From NCBI GenBank assembly GCA_028282005.1, contig JANQIV010000052.1, positions 1-32,457 of the forward strand: a DNA stretch of 32,457 nt. Reading direction: 5' to 3'. The notes under the pieces are model-generated. The model was not told where the DNA came from and ran no database searches. It saw only the letters and a program-made list of their open reading frames with translations. This document shows, piece after piece, positions 1-8,332 of this stretch. Each line of letters begins with the position of its first letter. Position 1 is the first letter of the stretch. Both the position numbers and the translations under genes were made by a program. Origin of the DNA: Melioribacteraceae bacterium. GTDB taxonomy: Bacteria > Bacteroidota > Ignavibacteria > Ignavibacteriales > Melioribacteraceae.

Positions 1-103
1 ATTTGAGGTCGACATTGTAATCCCGGCAAAGTCGGAAGTAGCATTCTGGATATTGAGATCGCTTGCCGGGGACAGGCTGTCGTTCTTCCTCCCGATGACA
101 ATC
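1..103. other. Unassigned edge segment, GC-richer than its surroundings
   Basis: This stretch lies downstream of the FMN-binding gene and reaches the window edge. It is clearly richer in G and C than the adjacent genes. Short open frames run through it on both strands, and I recognise none of them. It could be the end of a neighbouring gene cut by the window, a decayed gene or an intergenic repeat. No feature can be supported. Confidence 0.2.
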
Positions 104-652
104 TTAAATTTCTTCCTTTATTTTATCCAATAGAAGTGTAAGTTTTTTTATACCCTTTGTAACAGATTTTACTGAAATAGTTGCCCCGCTAATTCCGTCA
201 ATATCTGTTTTGTATTTCATTTCCGAATTAACATTCTTACCAACAAACTGGGCCTGCCAGCTTTCAGAGGAAACCCCACCGCCGTAGGGTTCCCTATATT
301 TTATAATTGAGCTGGTTTGAATCATACCTTCAGTATCATAAATTACCAGAAAAGTAATCGGCAAAGATTTTCCCAAAACATTATCCAAAATTCCGTAGCC
401 AATCAGTTGATCATTCATTTTTATTTTATACAGATAAACCAAATCTTTATAGAATCGCTGTTTAACTTGTTTTTCAACTGATGATTTAATCTGCTGAGGA
501 ATTTTATATTTAATCATTTCAATTGAAACTTCAGCATCAAAATAATCTTTAATTGTCTGCTCAGTTCTTTCACTTATCTCGCCCGATAGTAGCGAGATAT
601 GAGATACTAGATATAAGACAACTACAAGATATATTTTCGATTCTATTTTCAT
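104..652 (-). CDS. Periplasmic FMN-binding domain protein
   Basis: A 182-residue protein. A hydrophobic N-terminal segment (about residues 7-24) looks like a signal peptide or membrane anchor. The C-terminal half has the FMN-binding domain signature of the RnfG/NqrC/PceA-like family: a GG-rich turn (YGGGVSSESW) about 45 residues before DGISGATISVKSV. In this family the Thr of S-G-A-T carries FMN through a phosphoester bond added by ApbE, and the flavin passes electrons outside the cytoplasmic membrane. The gene starts 38 bases after the beta-barrel gene 691-1767 on the same strand, so the two are probably co-transcribed. A GGAAG lies about 10 bases before the ATG. No ApbE or Rnf/Nqr genes are in view, so the redox partner is unknown. 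The domain call is firm; the role is not. Confidence 0.8.
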   Translation of the reverse strand: MKIESKIYLVVVLYLVSHISLLSGEISERTEQTIKDYFDAEVSIEMIKYKIPQQIKSSVEKQVKQRFYKDLVYLYKIKMNDQLIGYGILDNVLGKSLPITFLVIYDTEGMIQTSSIIKYREPYGGGVSSESWQAQFVGKNVNSEMKYKTDIDGISGATISVKSVTKGIKKLTLLLDKIKEEI

Positions 653-690
653 TCTTGATGAGCTTCCAACTTTATAAACTTTTAACTAAA

Positions 691-1767
691 CTAAAACATA
701 TATCCGACACCGAGATTAAACAGCTTTGTTGTTTCATCGTTCAAATCAACAGTGTTTTCACTATAATCAGCTTTGAAAACGACTTCATCAATTGGGTTAA
801 AGAATAATCCAATCATCCATTTTGAGATATCGTATTGCTTTTCGGAATCACCACCGGATTTGGTTGACGCGGCAGTATTATAATTTGAGAACCTTACGAA
901 AGGTACAATTTCAGATTCTATTTTCAATAAACTTCCAATGTTGTAACCAAAATCAACATAGTAACCCATTGAATTTTCAACTTCACCTTCGTCATAAGAA
1001 ATGTTGCCATATTCAAAATCGGCGTAAATATTATTTGCACGGTATTGCGCATGAACTTCGATTAGGTTTATCGGAATGTCAAGAGAATCGCCCATTGCTT
1101 CATTATAGGTAAATGATGCACCTATTTTTAAGCCCGGCTGCCCAACATAGTCTAACCTAGCATTGTATAAAAGGTTTTCAGCATTTGCTTTGTAACCCTT
1201 TTGCCTTCCCCCTCTTATTCCACCTGACGCTGAGAATTTATCAGCATTAAACCCTTCCATTACAACAAATTTGTAATCAAATCCTTTGTGGTAGCCGTAA
1301 ATAGCAGCACCATTTCCAAACCAAGTTGTTGGTATAATTTTATTGTTGTACTCAGGCCTTTCAACACCTAAAAATAATGGTGGCTCATGAAATTCATTTA
1401 TTAACCCTGCGCTTGGTAAAATTACACCTGCTTGCACTCCAAGCCATTCAGCATGACGGTAATCCACATAAGCTTGTTCAAGTTCAAGTTCACCTTGTCC
1501 ATCTTTTACAAAATTGTGCTCCAATTCTATTTCAGCTTTTAATGACCATTTTTCTGACCAGCTGTGCGAAATAAATGTAACAAATCTGTGAAAATCTAAA
1601 GTTTTTGTTGCTTCGTTGTCTTCTACTTTTTTGTAATTGTAATGTAATTCTCCATATCCTCCGATTGTAGTTTTAGGTTCAAAAAAGTCATCATTTTGAG
1701 AAAAAGTTAAATTTGAGATTAAAAAAAGAGTTATGAACAATGATAAAATGTAATGTTGTACTTTCAT
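691..1767 (-). CDS. Outer-membrane beta-barrel (porin-like) protein
   Basis: A 358-residue protein. The N-terminal signal peptide (about residues 1-23) has a long hydrophobic core and is followed by SQND. The remainder alternates polar and aromatic residues and ends in GYMF. A terminal aromatic residue preceded by alternating hydrophobics is the usual barrel-assembly signal. The pattern GGYGELHYNY near residue 37, followed by FHRFVTFISHSW, is typical of Bacteroidota proteins annotated as porins or phosphate-selective porin-like barrels. The substrate cannot be read from the sequence. A GGAAG lies about 6 bases before the ATG. The FMN-binding protein gene follows after 38 bases, which suggests a paired outer-membrane/periplasm function, possibly related to electron or metal handling; that is inference. 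Confidence 0.8.
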   Translation of the reverse strand: MKVQHYILSLFITLFLISNLTFSQNDDFFEPKTTIGGYGELHYNYKKVEDNEATKTLDFHRFVTFISHSWSEKWSLKAEIELEHNFVKDGQGELELEQAYVDYRHAEWLGVQAGVILPSAGLINEFHEPPLFLGVERPEYNNKIIPTTWFGNGAAIYGYHKGFDYKFVVMEGFNADKFSASGGIRGGRQKGYKANAENLLYNARLDYVGQPGLKIGASFTYNEAMGDSLDIPINLIEVHAQYRANNIYADFEYGNISYDEGEVENSMGYYVDFGYNIGSLLKIESEIVPFVRFSNYNTAASTKSGGDSEKQYDISKWMIGLFFNPIDEVVFKADYSENTVDLNDETTKLFNLGVGYMF

Positions 1768-1913
1768 TATACTTCCAGATATTTTGTGAAAAAATTAGCA
1801 ATTATTATTTTTATTTAGACCAAATATAAATAAGAACACACAAGTTTACAAGTATAAAATATCTTTTTATTCTTTTTTTTGATAGTTGTTTCGAAATATG
1901 TTTTTTTGGCAAG

Positions 1914-1949
1914 AAAATCCACAAAACCCTGAAGACCTTTGTGGATTTT
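1914..1949 (-). terminator. Intrinsic terminator after the flavoprotein gene
   Basis: A perfect 12-bp inverted repeat (1914-1925 with 1938-1949, AAAATCCACAAA / TTTGTGGATTTT) encloses a 12-base loop. On the minus strand it lies about 20 bases past the stop of 1971-3632 and ends in TTTTCTT. The plus strand also has a T-run, so it may work in both directions. It separates the kinase/flavoprotein operon from the porin gene. Confidence 0.65.
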
Positions 1950-1970
1950 TTAGTAATTCATAATTGAAAC

Positions 1971-3632
1971 TTAGTTTTCGGCTAAGTACTGATGGACAAA
2001 TTTAATGGACATAGCACCCTCTCCCACTGCAGATGCAACTCTGTTCATCGCTCCGGCTCGTACATCACCAGCCGCAAAAATACCAGGCACACATGTTTCA
2101 AGTAAATAAGGCTGTCTTTCCAACTTCCAACTGCTTGAAAAGTTTTGGTATTTATTGAGGTCTCTTCCGGTTTCCAGATAACCTTTTTCATTTTTCAGCA
2201 AATCCAATTTAAGCCAGTCAGTAACAGGCTTTGCACCGATAAAAATGAAAACTGATCCGGCCTCTTTTTCTTCCGCTTCTTCTGTTTCATTATTTTTCAA
2301 TACAACTTTTTCAAGGTGTGTATTTCCGCATGCTTGAACTAATTCCGTCTGAGCAAGCAATTGAATATTTTCTGTGCCGTCAATCTGATCGATCAAATAT
2401 TGGGACATTGAATAAGAAAGTGAATCTCGGCGAATCAAAATAAAGACGTTTCTTGCAAACTTTGCTAAATACATCGCTGCCTGTCCGGCAGAGTTGCCGC
2501 CACCGATTATAAATACATCTTTATTCACACATGCATTTGCTTCAGTAGTTGCAGCGCCATAATAGACTCCCGCGCCTGTAAATTGTTCAATTCCTTCGGC
2601 TTCAAGTTTTCTGTAATAGACTCCGGTAGTGATCACAACACATTTTGCTTTTACTTCGCTGCCATCTGCTAATGATAAAATCTTGTATTGATCTTTAACT
2701 TTCATATCTGTTACTTCTTGCGGAGAAAGAAACTCCACCCCAAAACGAGTCGCTTGAGTAATTGCTCTGCGGGATAAATCAGCACCACTCAAGCCGGATG
2801 GAAATCCGAGGTAATTTTCTATCCGCGAGCTTGTACCGGCTTGCCCGCCGGGAGCCCTTTTTTCAATTAATAATGTTTTCAATCCCTCGGAGCCACCGTA
2901 AACTGCTGCAGCCAATCCCGCCGGGCCCGCACCCACAATAATTACATCGTAAAGATTTTCAGATGCAGTCGGCTTCATCCCTATTTTTTCAGCTATATTT
3001 TTAATTGTAGGATTTTTAAAGATGGAATTATCTTCAAAAATTACAGTTGGTAAATCTTTTTCATCAAAAACAAATTCATTTGTAAGTTCAGCAATATTTG
3101 TATCAGTTTCAAAATCGTACCATTTATACGGAATTAAGTTGCCCGAAAGAAAATCCTTAATCTCATGGGAAATTGGTGAAAACTGATAACCTATTATTTT
3201 TATTCCTTTAAATTCCGGAACGAAATCAGCTTGCCAGTCATCAAGCAAGTCATTTAACACAGGATACAATTTTTCTTCAGGCGGGTCCCACGGTTTAAGC
3301 AGATAAAAATCGAGTCTTACATCATTTATTGCTTTTATAGCCGCATCAATATCCGAGTATGCAGTTAACAATACTCTTTTCGCATTTGGGAAATCAGCCA
3401 ATGTTTGCTGAAGAAAATCTACTCCAAGCATTTCCGGCATTCGTTGGTCGGAAACAAACAAAGCAACCGCTTCTTTTTTCTTTTTCAATTCTTTCAGAAC
3501 ATCGAGAGCTTCATTAGCTGAATGAGTGCTCATAATTCTGTAATCTGATCCGAACTGTTTTCTTAAATCTCTTTTTATAGCTCTTAAAACTTGCTGATCA
3601 TCATCAATTAAAAATATGATAGGTTTTTCCAT
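1971..3632 (-). CDS. Response-regulator receiver fused to a thioredoxin-reductase-like flavoprotein
   Basis: A 553-residue protein with three parts. Residues 1-125 are a receiver domain: acidic pocket D10-D12, predicted phospho-acceptor D62, switch T90 and K113 in KPW. Residues about 143-222 resemble a glutaredoxin-like fold (IKIIGYQFSPIS), but the usual CPxC position reads SPIS and has no cysteine. Residues about 228-550 are a pyridine-nucleotide-disulphide oxidoreductase of thioredoxin-reductase type: FAD motif GAGPAGL (234-240), NAD(P)H motif GGGNSAG (377-383) and FAD-ribose motif FAAGDVR (519-525). The position of the redox CxxC reads GAATTEANAC, so thioredoxin-reductase activity is unlikely. 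The gene starts 14 bases after the histidine kinase 3647-5044, its obvious phospho-donor. This fused architecture is known and often annotated as fused response regulator/thioredoxin-disulfide reductase. The oxidised or reduced substrate is unknown. Confidence 0.88.
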   Translation of the reverse strand: MEKPIIFLIDDDQQVLRAIKRDLRKQFGSDYRIMSTHSANEALDVLKELKKKKEAVALFVSDQRMPEMLGVDFLQQTLADFPNAKRVLLTAYSDIDAAIKAINDVRLDFYLLKPWDPPEEKLYPVLNDLLDDWQADFVPEFKGIKIIGYQFSPISHEIKDFLSGNLIPYKWYDFETDTNIAELTNEFVFDEKDLPTVIFEDNSIFKNPTIKNIAEKIGMKPTASENLYDVIIVGAGPAGLAAAVYGGSEGLKTLLIEKRAPGGQAGTSSRIENYLGFPSGLSGADLSRRAITQATRFGVEFLSPQEVTDMKVKDQYKILSLADGSEVKAKCVVITTGVYYRKLEAEGIEQFTGAGVYYGAATTEANACVNKDVFIIGGGNSAGQAAMYLAKFARNVFILIRRDSLSYSMSQYLIDQIDGTENIQLLAQTELVQACGNTHLEKVVLKNNETEEAEEKEAGSVFIFIGAKPVTDWLKLDLLKNEKGYLETGRDLNKYQNFSSSWKLERQPYLLETCVPGIFAAGDVRAGAMNRVASAVGEGAMSIKFVHQYLAEN

Positions 3633-3646
3633 TTTGCTTTTCTCAA

Positions 3647-5044
3647 TTAGTTGTCAATAGGTATACAGATAGCAAATTTTGTGTTGCCTCGTTCCGAATC
3701 AACCTTAATAATACCGTTATGATTATTTATAATTCTTAAAACAATGTCCAATCCCAATCCGGTTCCTTTTCCAATGTCTTTTGTTGTAAAGAAGGGATCA
3801 AATATTTTATTCTTTATTTCTTCGGGGATACCGACTCCGGTGTCACTGATATCAATTCTTGCAAACTCACGGTCTTTGTAGGTTTTTATTTTTATAGTTC
3901 CTTCATTTTCGATTGCATCGATCGCGTTATCCAAAATATTTGTCCAGACTTGATTCAATTCGTTTACATGGCAATTCACTAAAGGCAACTCTGAGTCGTA
4001 ATCTTTAATTACTTCTATTTTTTTATACTTCATTTTGTGGGCTAAAATTGTAAGTGTATTATCAATACCTTCATGAATATCTGCCGGAGATTTTTCCGGC
4101 GCTTTGTCCATGTGTGTGTAAGCCTTTACCGACTTAACAAGATTCGAAATTCTTTCCGCAGATTTTTCAATTTCATCAACAAATCTGTCTGTGGTTAAAA
4201 CATTATTCAGCCATTGGATCACGGGTTCTAAATATTCTTGCGAGACTTGTTCTTTTACAAATTGCAAATCCTCTTCAGTAAAGTTGAAATCAACCAAATT
4301 TTCAGCAAAACAATCAGCATCATCAATATCATTTTCTTCAAGGAAATCAATTATTGCATCTTCTCTTTCATTCCTTTCCATAAGTGATAAATTCTTCACA
4401 GCACCTTTTCTTGCCTTTTCAAAAAGAAGGTCATTTACCTTATCAACTTGTTCATCTGTTAGTTTAATTGAAATCACCTTTTTGAAGCTCTCAGGAGTGT
4501 TAGCAAGGTGTTTTTTTAACTCAACAGCACTTCTTGCAGCAGCAGAAGCAGGATTATTTAATTCATGGGCTAACCCCGCAGAGAGTTTTCCGAGTGCGAC
4601 CATTTTTTCATTCTGCAACTGCATTGATGTAAATTCTCTTACCCGCGAACTCATATGGTGCACAAGTCTTTCCGTAAACTCGTAATGCCCTTTCACCAAT
4701 TCCCTGAATCTATTTCTGTGGAGGGATAAAGCTTCAAATTCGCCTACAATATGCCCCTCTGAATTAACTTCTTTAAGCCTTGAAAAAGGAAGTACGCCGG
4801 AGATATTCCCTTCGTCAACCTCGCCAAAAGTTTTGTATTGACCATTTTGTTCCGCACGGAATACCAATTTTCCCTTAAGGATTATTTGCATATAATCTAT
4901 CGGATCACCCGGAAGGAAAGCTTTATCTCCGTCTTCAAAATGGAATACTTCAGCATTTTCAATAAGCCAGTCAATACTTTCGGATGGAATATCCTTAAAA
5001 AACTCAAAACTTAATAATTTACTTTTTATTTCATTTTTGTTCAT
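3647..5044 (-). CDS. Cyclic-nucleotide-binding-domain histidine kinase
   Basis: A 465-residue soluble kinase with no membrane segments. Residues about 12-130 form a cNMP-binding (CRP-like) sensor with the glycine-rich turns FLPGDPIDYMQIILKG. The DHp helix carries the phospho-accepting H160 in AGLAHELNNP. The ATPase domain shows the N box (LDNAIDA, N373), G1 (DTGVGIPEE, 401-409) and G2 (GKGTGLGL, 425-432). Between H160 and the second DHp helix (about 295-312) lies an acidic insertion of more than 100 residues, much longer than in ordinary HisKA kinases. It is first in a two-gene operon with the receiver-flavoprotein 1971-3632. The signal could be a cyclic nucleotide or, as in some CRP-like domains, another small ligand; the sequence does not decide. 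Confidence 0.88.
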   Translation of the reverse strand: MNKNEIKSKLLSFEFFKDIPSESIDWLIENAEVFHFEDGDKAFLPGDPIDYMQIILKGKLVFRAEQNGQYKTFGEVDEGNISGVLPFSRLKEVNSEGHIVGEFEALSLHRNRFRELVKGHYEFTERLVHHMSSRVREFTSMQLQNEKMVALGKLSAGLAHELNNPASAAARSAVELKKHLANTPESFKKVISIKLTDEQVDKVNDLLFEKARKGAVKNLSLMERNEREDAIIDFLEENDIDDADCFAENLVDFNFTEEDLQFVKEQVSQEYLEPVIQWLNNVLTTDRFVDEIEKSAERISNLVKSVKAYTHMDKAPEKSPADIHEGIDNTLTILAHKMKYKKIEVIKDYDSELPLVNCHVNELNQVWTNILDNAIDAIENEGTIKIKTYKDREFARIDISDTGVGIPEEIKNKIFDPFFTTKDIGKGTGLGLDIVLRIINNHNGIIKVDSERGNTKFAICIPIDN

Positions 5045-5086
5045 AACTAATCTTTCATGGTATGCAAAATTTGAAACAGAATTTAT

Positions 5087-5122
5087 AAAAAAAATTCCCC
5101 CCCGACAAACGTCGGGAGGAAA
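5087..5122 (-). terminator. Intrinsic terminator of the FtsX/DoxX operon
   Basis: CCCGAC (5101-5106) and GTCGGG (5111-5116) form a hairpin with a 4-base loop. The stem can extend into flanking C/G-rich bases. On the minus strand it is followed by a run of eight T (complement of 5087-5094). It lies about 35 bases past the stop of 5156-7558 and before the kinase gene. Confidence 0.7.
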
Positions 5123-5155
5123 GGGTATTTGGGCTAACGGGAAGTAAGGGAAATT

Positions 5156-7558
5156 TTATTCGTGTTTAAGGGTTTTAACCGGGTCTGTTAAGGCAGCCTT
5201 TAATGATTGATTAATGACTGTAGCAAATGTGATTAACAAAATAGTCAACGCAGAAAAAAGATATACTGTTACACCGATATCAACTTTGTAAGCAAAGTTT
5301 TGCAGCCAATTATTTAGCAGAAAATATGAAATCGGTGTGGCAATCATAAACGCAATTCCAATCAATTTTAGGTAACTTTTTGAAAGCATAAAAATAACGT
5401 CACTTACTGATGCACCAAGTGTTTTACGAATTCCAATCTCTTTTGTTTTCTGCTCAGCAGTAAATGACGATAGGCCGAATAACCCTAAGCAGGCAACACA
5501 AATTGCAAGTACCGAAAAATATAAAAATAATCTTCCTGTCTGCGTTTCAGCTTTATAAAGTTTATTAAACTCATCATCTAAAAAGAAATATTCAAATGGG
5601 CGATTGGGACTAAATTCTCTCCAATTTTCTTTTATTGAACTCAATGTTGATGAAATATTATTTCCGGCAATTTTAACCGAAATAAAATCAATGTAGTAAT
5701 AATGACTTGCGTAGTGCAGCACTACGGGATTAATCGATTCATGTAAAGAGTTATAGTGGAAATCTTTAACTAATCCAACTACTTTGCCCTTTTTTATTTC
5801 TTTGGTATTGGTGTACCATTCCAATGACATTTCTTGTCCAACTGGATTTTCCCAACCTAATAGTTTTGCAGCACTCTCATTAACTACAAATGCTTCATTT
5901 TTGTCAGTCGAAAATTCTTCAGAGAAATCTCGTCCATCGAGCAATTCCATGCTAAATGTTTCAACAAAACTATTATCAACTGATAGCACATAAATAGAAA
6001 GACTGTCACGCGATGAATTTTTAGGGCGTATTAAAAAATCATAAATACCGCTTTTGCCGGGCACACCCGATGACGCACTTACATTTATTACATCATTATT
6101 CTGCATCAAAATATTTCTGAGAGTTTCATAATTCTGCGAATCTTTATGTTCCCTTAACGGCAGAACAACTACATGGTCTTTTGAAAAACCAAGTTTCTTG
6201 TTTTGAATAAAACTAAGCTGATTATAAAAAATAATAGTACCGATTATCAAAATACTTGAAACAATAAATTGAAAAACGACTAAGCCTTTTCTTAAAAATA
6301 ATGCACTAAAGCTGAAATTAATATTTAATCCTTTTAAAACTTTCACCGGTTGAAACGATGACAAATAAAACGCGGGATAACTTCCGGAAATAAGCCCGAC
6401 AATGATTATTAGTCCCAGTAAAATTACTGGAATGTGAAAACTTGAAAAGAAAGGTACGCTTAAATTTTTGCCGACTACAGAATTAAAAAATGGAGTAAAT
6501 AATTCAACTAGTCCGGTAGCAACAACTACGGAAATAAAAGTAATCAATAATGATTCTGCTAAGAATTGACGAATTAGTTGAGCACGATGCACACCCAGTA
6601 CTTTTCGCATTCCAACTTCTTTTGCTCTTCCGTGTGATTTTGCAGTCGACAGATTTATAAAATTAACACATGCAATACCAAGTATAAAAACCGCAATAGA
6701 ACCGAAAACATAAATATAAAGTATATCACTGTTTGCCTCTATTTCGTTTTCTTTATGTGAATACAAATGGATATCTTTTAGATTTGTTAAAACGTAATCC
6801 CGTTTTTCAACCTCGTGGCCAGGTAAATGATTTTTCTTAAATTCATTGAAACCCACAGAAATCTCTTGTGCTGAATTTGCATCATCCAATAACAGATAAG
6901 TATAAAACGGAGGCCAGTACCAGCTATTTATGTGGTCCTCCATTTTTTCAAAACCTACCATCGAACCGACAATATCAAATTTGAAATGTGAGTTTTGCGG
7001 TACATCTTCAACAATTCCGGCTACGATAAAATCTTGAGTATTTTCATATTTTAGAACTTTACCGATAGGATTAGCATTGCCAAAATATTTTTTTGCGCTA
7101 GTTTCACTAAGTACCAATGAGAAAGGATCTTCCAAAACCTTAGCCGAATTACCTTTAATCAACTTAAAAGAAAATACTTCAAAAAAGGTAGGATCAGCGA
7201 AGATAAAATTATCTTCCTGAAATTTTAAATTATCATCCGCAGTTAATAAAACATTTGCCGGATGAATTCTTACAATACTTTTAATTTGCGGATATTCTGC
7301 TTTTAATGCTGGAGTCAATCGATAATTAGTAGTAGCAGTACTAACCCACTCGCCCAAATCGGTAATTTCGTTTTTTTCAATTCTGAAAACCTTGTCTGAA
7401 TTCTCATGAAATTTGTCATAGCTTAATTCATCAAGTATGAATTGATAAATCAACAAACAGCAGGCGATACCTACTGCCAAGCCGAAAACGTTTATCAAAG
7501 AAAATGTTTTGTGTTTAAGAATACTCCTAACCGCAATTTTAAAGTAATTTGTAAACAT
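5156..7558 (-). CDS. FtsX/MacB-family ABC permease (paralogue 1)
   Basis: An 800-residue double permease. A cytoplasmic start and TM1 (FSLINVFGLAVGIACCLLIY, about residues 19-38) are followed by a large MacB-type periplasmic domain. Three membrane segments come next, then a second copy of the TM-periplasmic-TM arrangement. Both copies contain the FtsX signature after a membrane helix: near residue 310 GRAKEVGMRKVLG, and near residue 710 KTKEIGIRKTLGAS. This is the common Bacteroidota two-repeat FtsX-like permease, part of a type VII/MacB-like mechanotransmission ABC system. Such proteins need a separate ATPase, and none is encoded in this window. It is the last gene of a five-gene minus-strand operon, starting 3 bases after the 100-residue gene. 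The family call is firm. The substrate is unknown. Confidence 0.9.
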   Translation of the reverse strand: MFTNYFKIAVRSILKHKTFSLINVFGLAVGIACCLLIYQFILDELSYDKFHENSDKVFRIEKNEITDLGEWVSTATTNYRLTPALKAEYPQIKSIVRIHPANVLLTADDNLKFQEDNFIFADPTFFEVFSFKLIKGNSAKVLEDPFSLVLSETSAKKYFGNANPIGKVLKYENTQDFIVAGIVEDVPQNSHFKFDIVGSMVGFEKMEDHINSWYWPPFYTYLLLDDANSAQEISVGFNEFKKNHLPGHEVEKRDYVLTNLKDIHLYSHKENEIEANSDILYIYVFGSIAVFILGIACVNFINLSTAKSHGRAKEVGMRKVLGVHRAQLIRQFLAESLLITFISVVVATGLVELFTPFFNSVVGKNLSVPFFSSFHIPVILLGLIIIVGLISGSYPAFYLSSFQPVKVLKGLNINFSFSALFLRKGLVVFQFIVSSILIIGTIIFYNQLSFIQNKKLGFSKDHVVVLPLREHKDSQNYETLRNILMQNNDVINVSASSGVPGKSGIYDFLIRPKNSSRDSLSIYVLSVDNSFVETFSMELLDGRDFSEEFSTDKNEAFVVNESAAKLLGWENPVGQEMSLEWYTNTKEIKKGKVVGLVKDFHYNSLHESINPVVLHYASHYYYIDFISVKIAGNNISSTLSSIKENWREFSPNRPFEYFFLDDEFNKLYKAETQTGRLFLYFSVLAICVACLGLFGLSSFTAEQKTKEIGIRKTLGASVSDVIFMLSKSYLKLIGIAFMIATPISYFLLNNWLQNFAYKVDIGVTVYLFSALTILLITFATVINQSLKAALTDPVKTLKHE

Positions 7559-7561
7559 AGC

Positions 7562-7864
7562 TTAATTTTGATGTTGGTGTCTTTGTCTGAATAAAACTTG
7601 AATATATTCTGCTTGCTCACGAGGGGTAAATATTTGAACTATTTCCCAACCGTGGTTGTACTCTTCAAGCATATTCCTTAGGTTATCAATTTTTAATTGA
7701 GTTTCGCTGATTTGCTCTTCCATGTCTCCGGCAGGCACTGTCACTTTCCATGGAAATGATTCAACACGGTAGTTGTACTTTTTCTTTTTACCGTTTACTG
7801 TTACTTCAACTTCTGCTATTTGGTTTTCGCCAAAATGTGGAATAGGAATACTAATTTCATTCAT
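7562..7864 (-). CDS. Small conserved-looking protein of unknown function
   Basis: A 100-residue soluble protein that I do not recognise. The first half is beta-rich and positively charged around residues 24-30 (VNGKKKKYNY). The second half is predicted helical (about residues 49-70) and ends in a His/Gln-rich tail (RQRHQHQN). There is no signal peptide and no Cys. A strong GGGGGAAAG Shine-Dalgarno lies just before the ATG, inside the end of the DoxX gene, so it is very likely translated. It sits 1 base after DoxX and 3 bases before an FtsX permease, which implies co-regulation. It might be an accessory factor of either neighbour; that is a guess from position. Confidence 0.75.
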   Translation of the reverse strand: MNEISIPIPHFGENQIAEVEVTVNGKKKKYNYRVESFPWKVTVPAGDMEEQISETQLKIDNLRNMLEEYNHGWEIVQIFTPREQAEYIQVLFRQRHQHQN

Positions 7865-7865
7865 G

Positions 7866-8324
7866 TTACTTTCCCCCGTTTATTTTGCTGGATATTAATT
7901 TATCTGCCGACCATTTGCCGCCGCCGGCAATTATAAGTACTGCACAAATTGCTAAAATTAAAAGATGGAACTCAAAACCTTCGCCCCTTTGTTCCGAATA
8001 CCAATTCATGTAAAAGCCCCAACGACCATGCACAAAAATTATTGCACCAATCATTACCATGCTAATTGATGCCGCCATAAACCTTGTAAACAAGCCCAAC
8101 ATTAAAAAAAATGCGCCAAACGAATCTGCAAGAATTACGAGAACAGTAATGAATGACGGAAATCCGAACCACTGCCCAAAAGCTTCAATAGTTGATGATA
8201 CCCCATGCCCGCCAAACCAACCAAATAGTTTTTGAACACCGTGTGCTAAAACAACAAAACCAACTGTAATCCGCAGAATAAAAAGCTTTATGTCATCTTC
8301 AGTTTGTATTAATCTTTTTAGCAT
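7866..8324 (-). CDS. DoxX-family membrane protein
   Basis: A 152-residue protein with four predicted membrane helices. It has the DoxX family features: an N-terminal RLIQTEDDIKLFILRITVG, then HGVQKLFGWFGG, and a second half containing ADSFGAFFLMLGLFTRFMA. DoxX-type proteins are quinone-linked or redox-associated membrane proteins whose biochemical role is mostly unsettled. I start it at the ATG at 8324, because relatives begin MLKRL and GTGGAA sits just upstream. A GTG at 8333, overlapping the upstream stop codon by one base, would add three residues. It is embedded in an operon of FtsX permeases, an unusual partner set. Confidence 0.88.
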   Translation of the reverse strand: MLKRLIQTEDDIKLFILRITVGFVVLAHGVQKLFGWFGGHGVSSTIEAFGQWFGFPSFITVLVILADSFGAFFLMLGLFTRFMAASISMVMIGAIIFVHGRWGFYMNWYSEQRGEGFEFHLLILAICAVLIIAGGGKWSADKLISSKINGGK

Positions 8325-8332
8325 TAATTCCA

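Noticed and set aside
1971-3632. Annotation as a functional thioredoxin reductase
   Set aside because: FAD and NAD(P)H motifs are present but the redox CxxC is missing, so the flavoprotein call was kept general.
4191-4685. 164-codon plus-strand frame inside the histidine kinase
   Set aside because: It is antisense to a strongly supported kinase, Ser/Phe-rich as expected of a shadow, and without a ribosome site.
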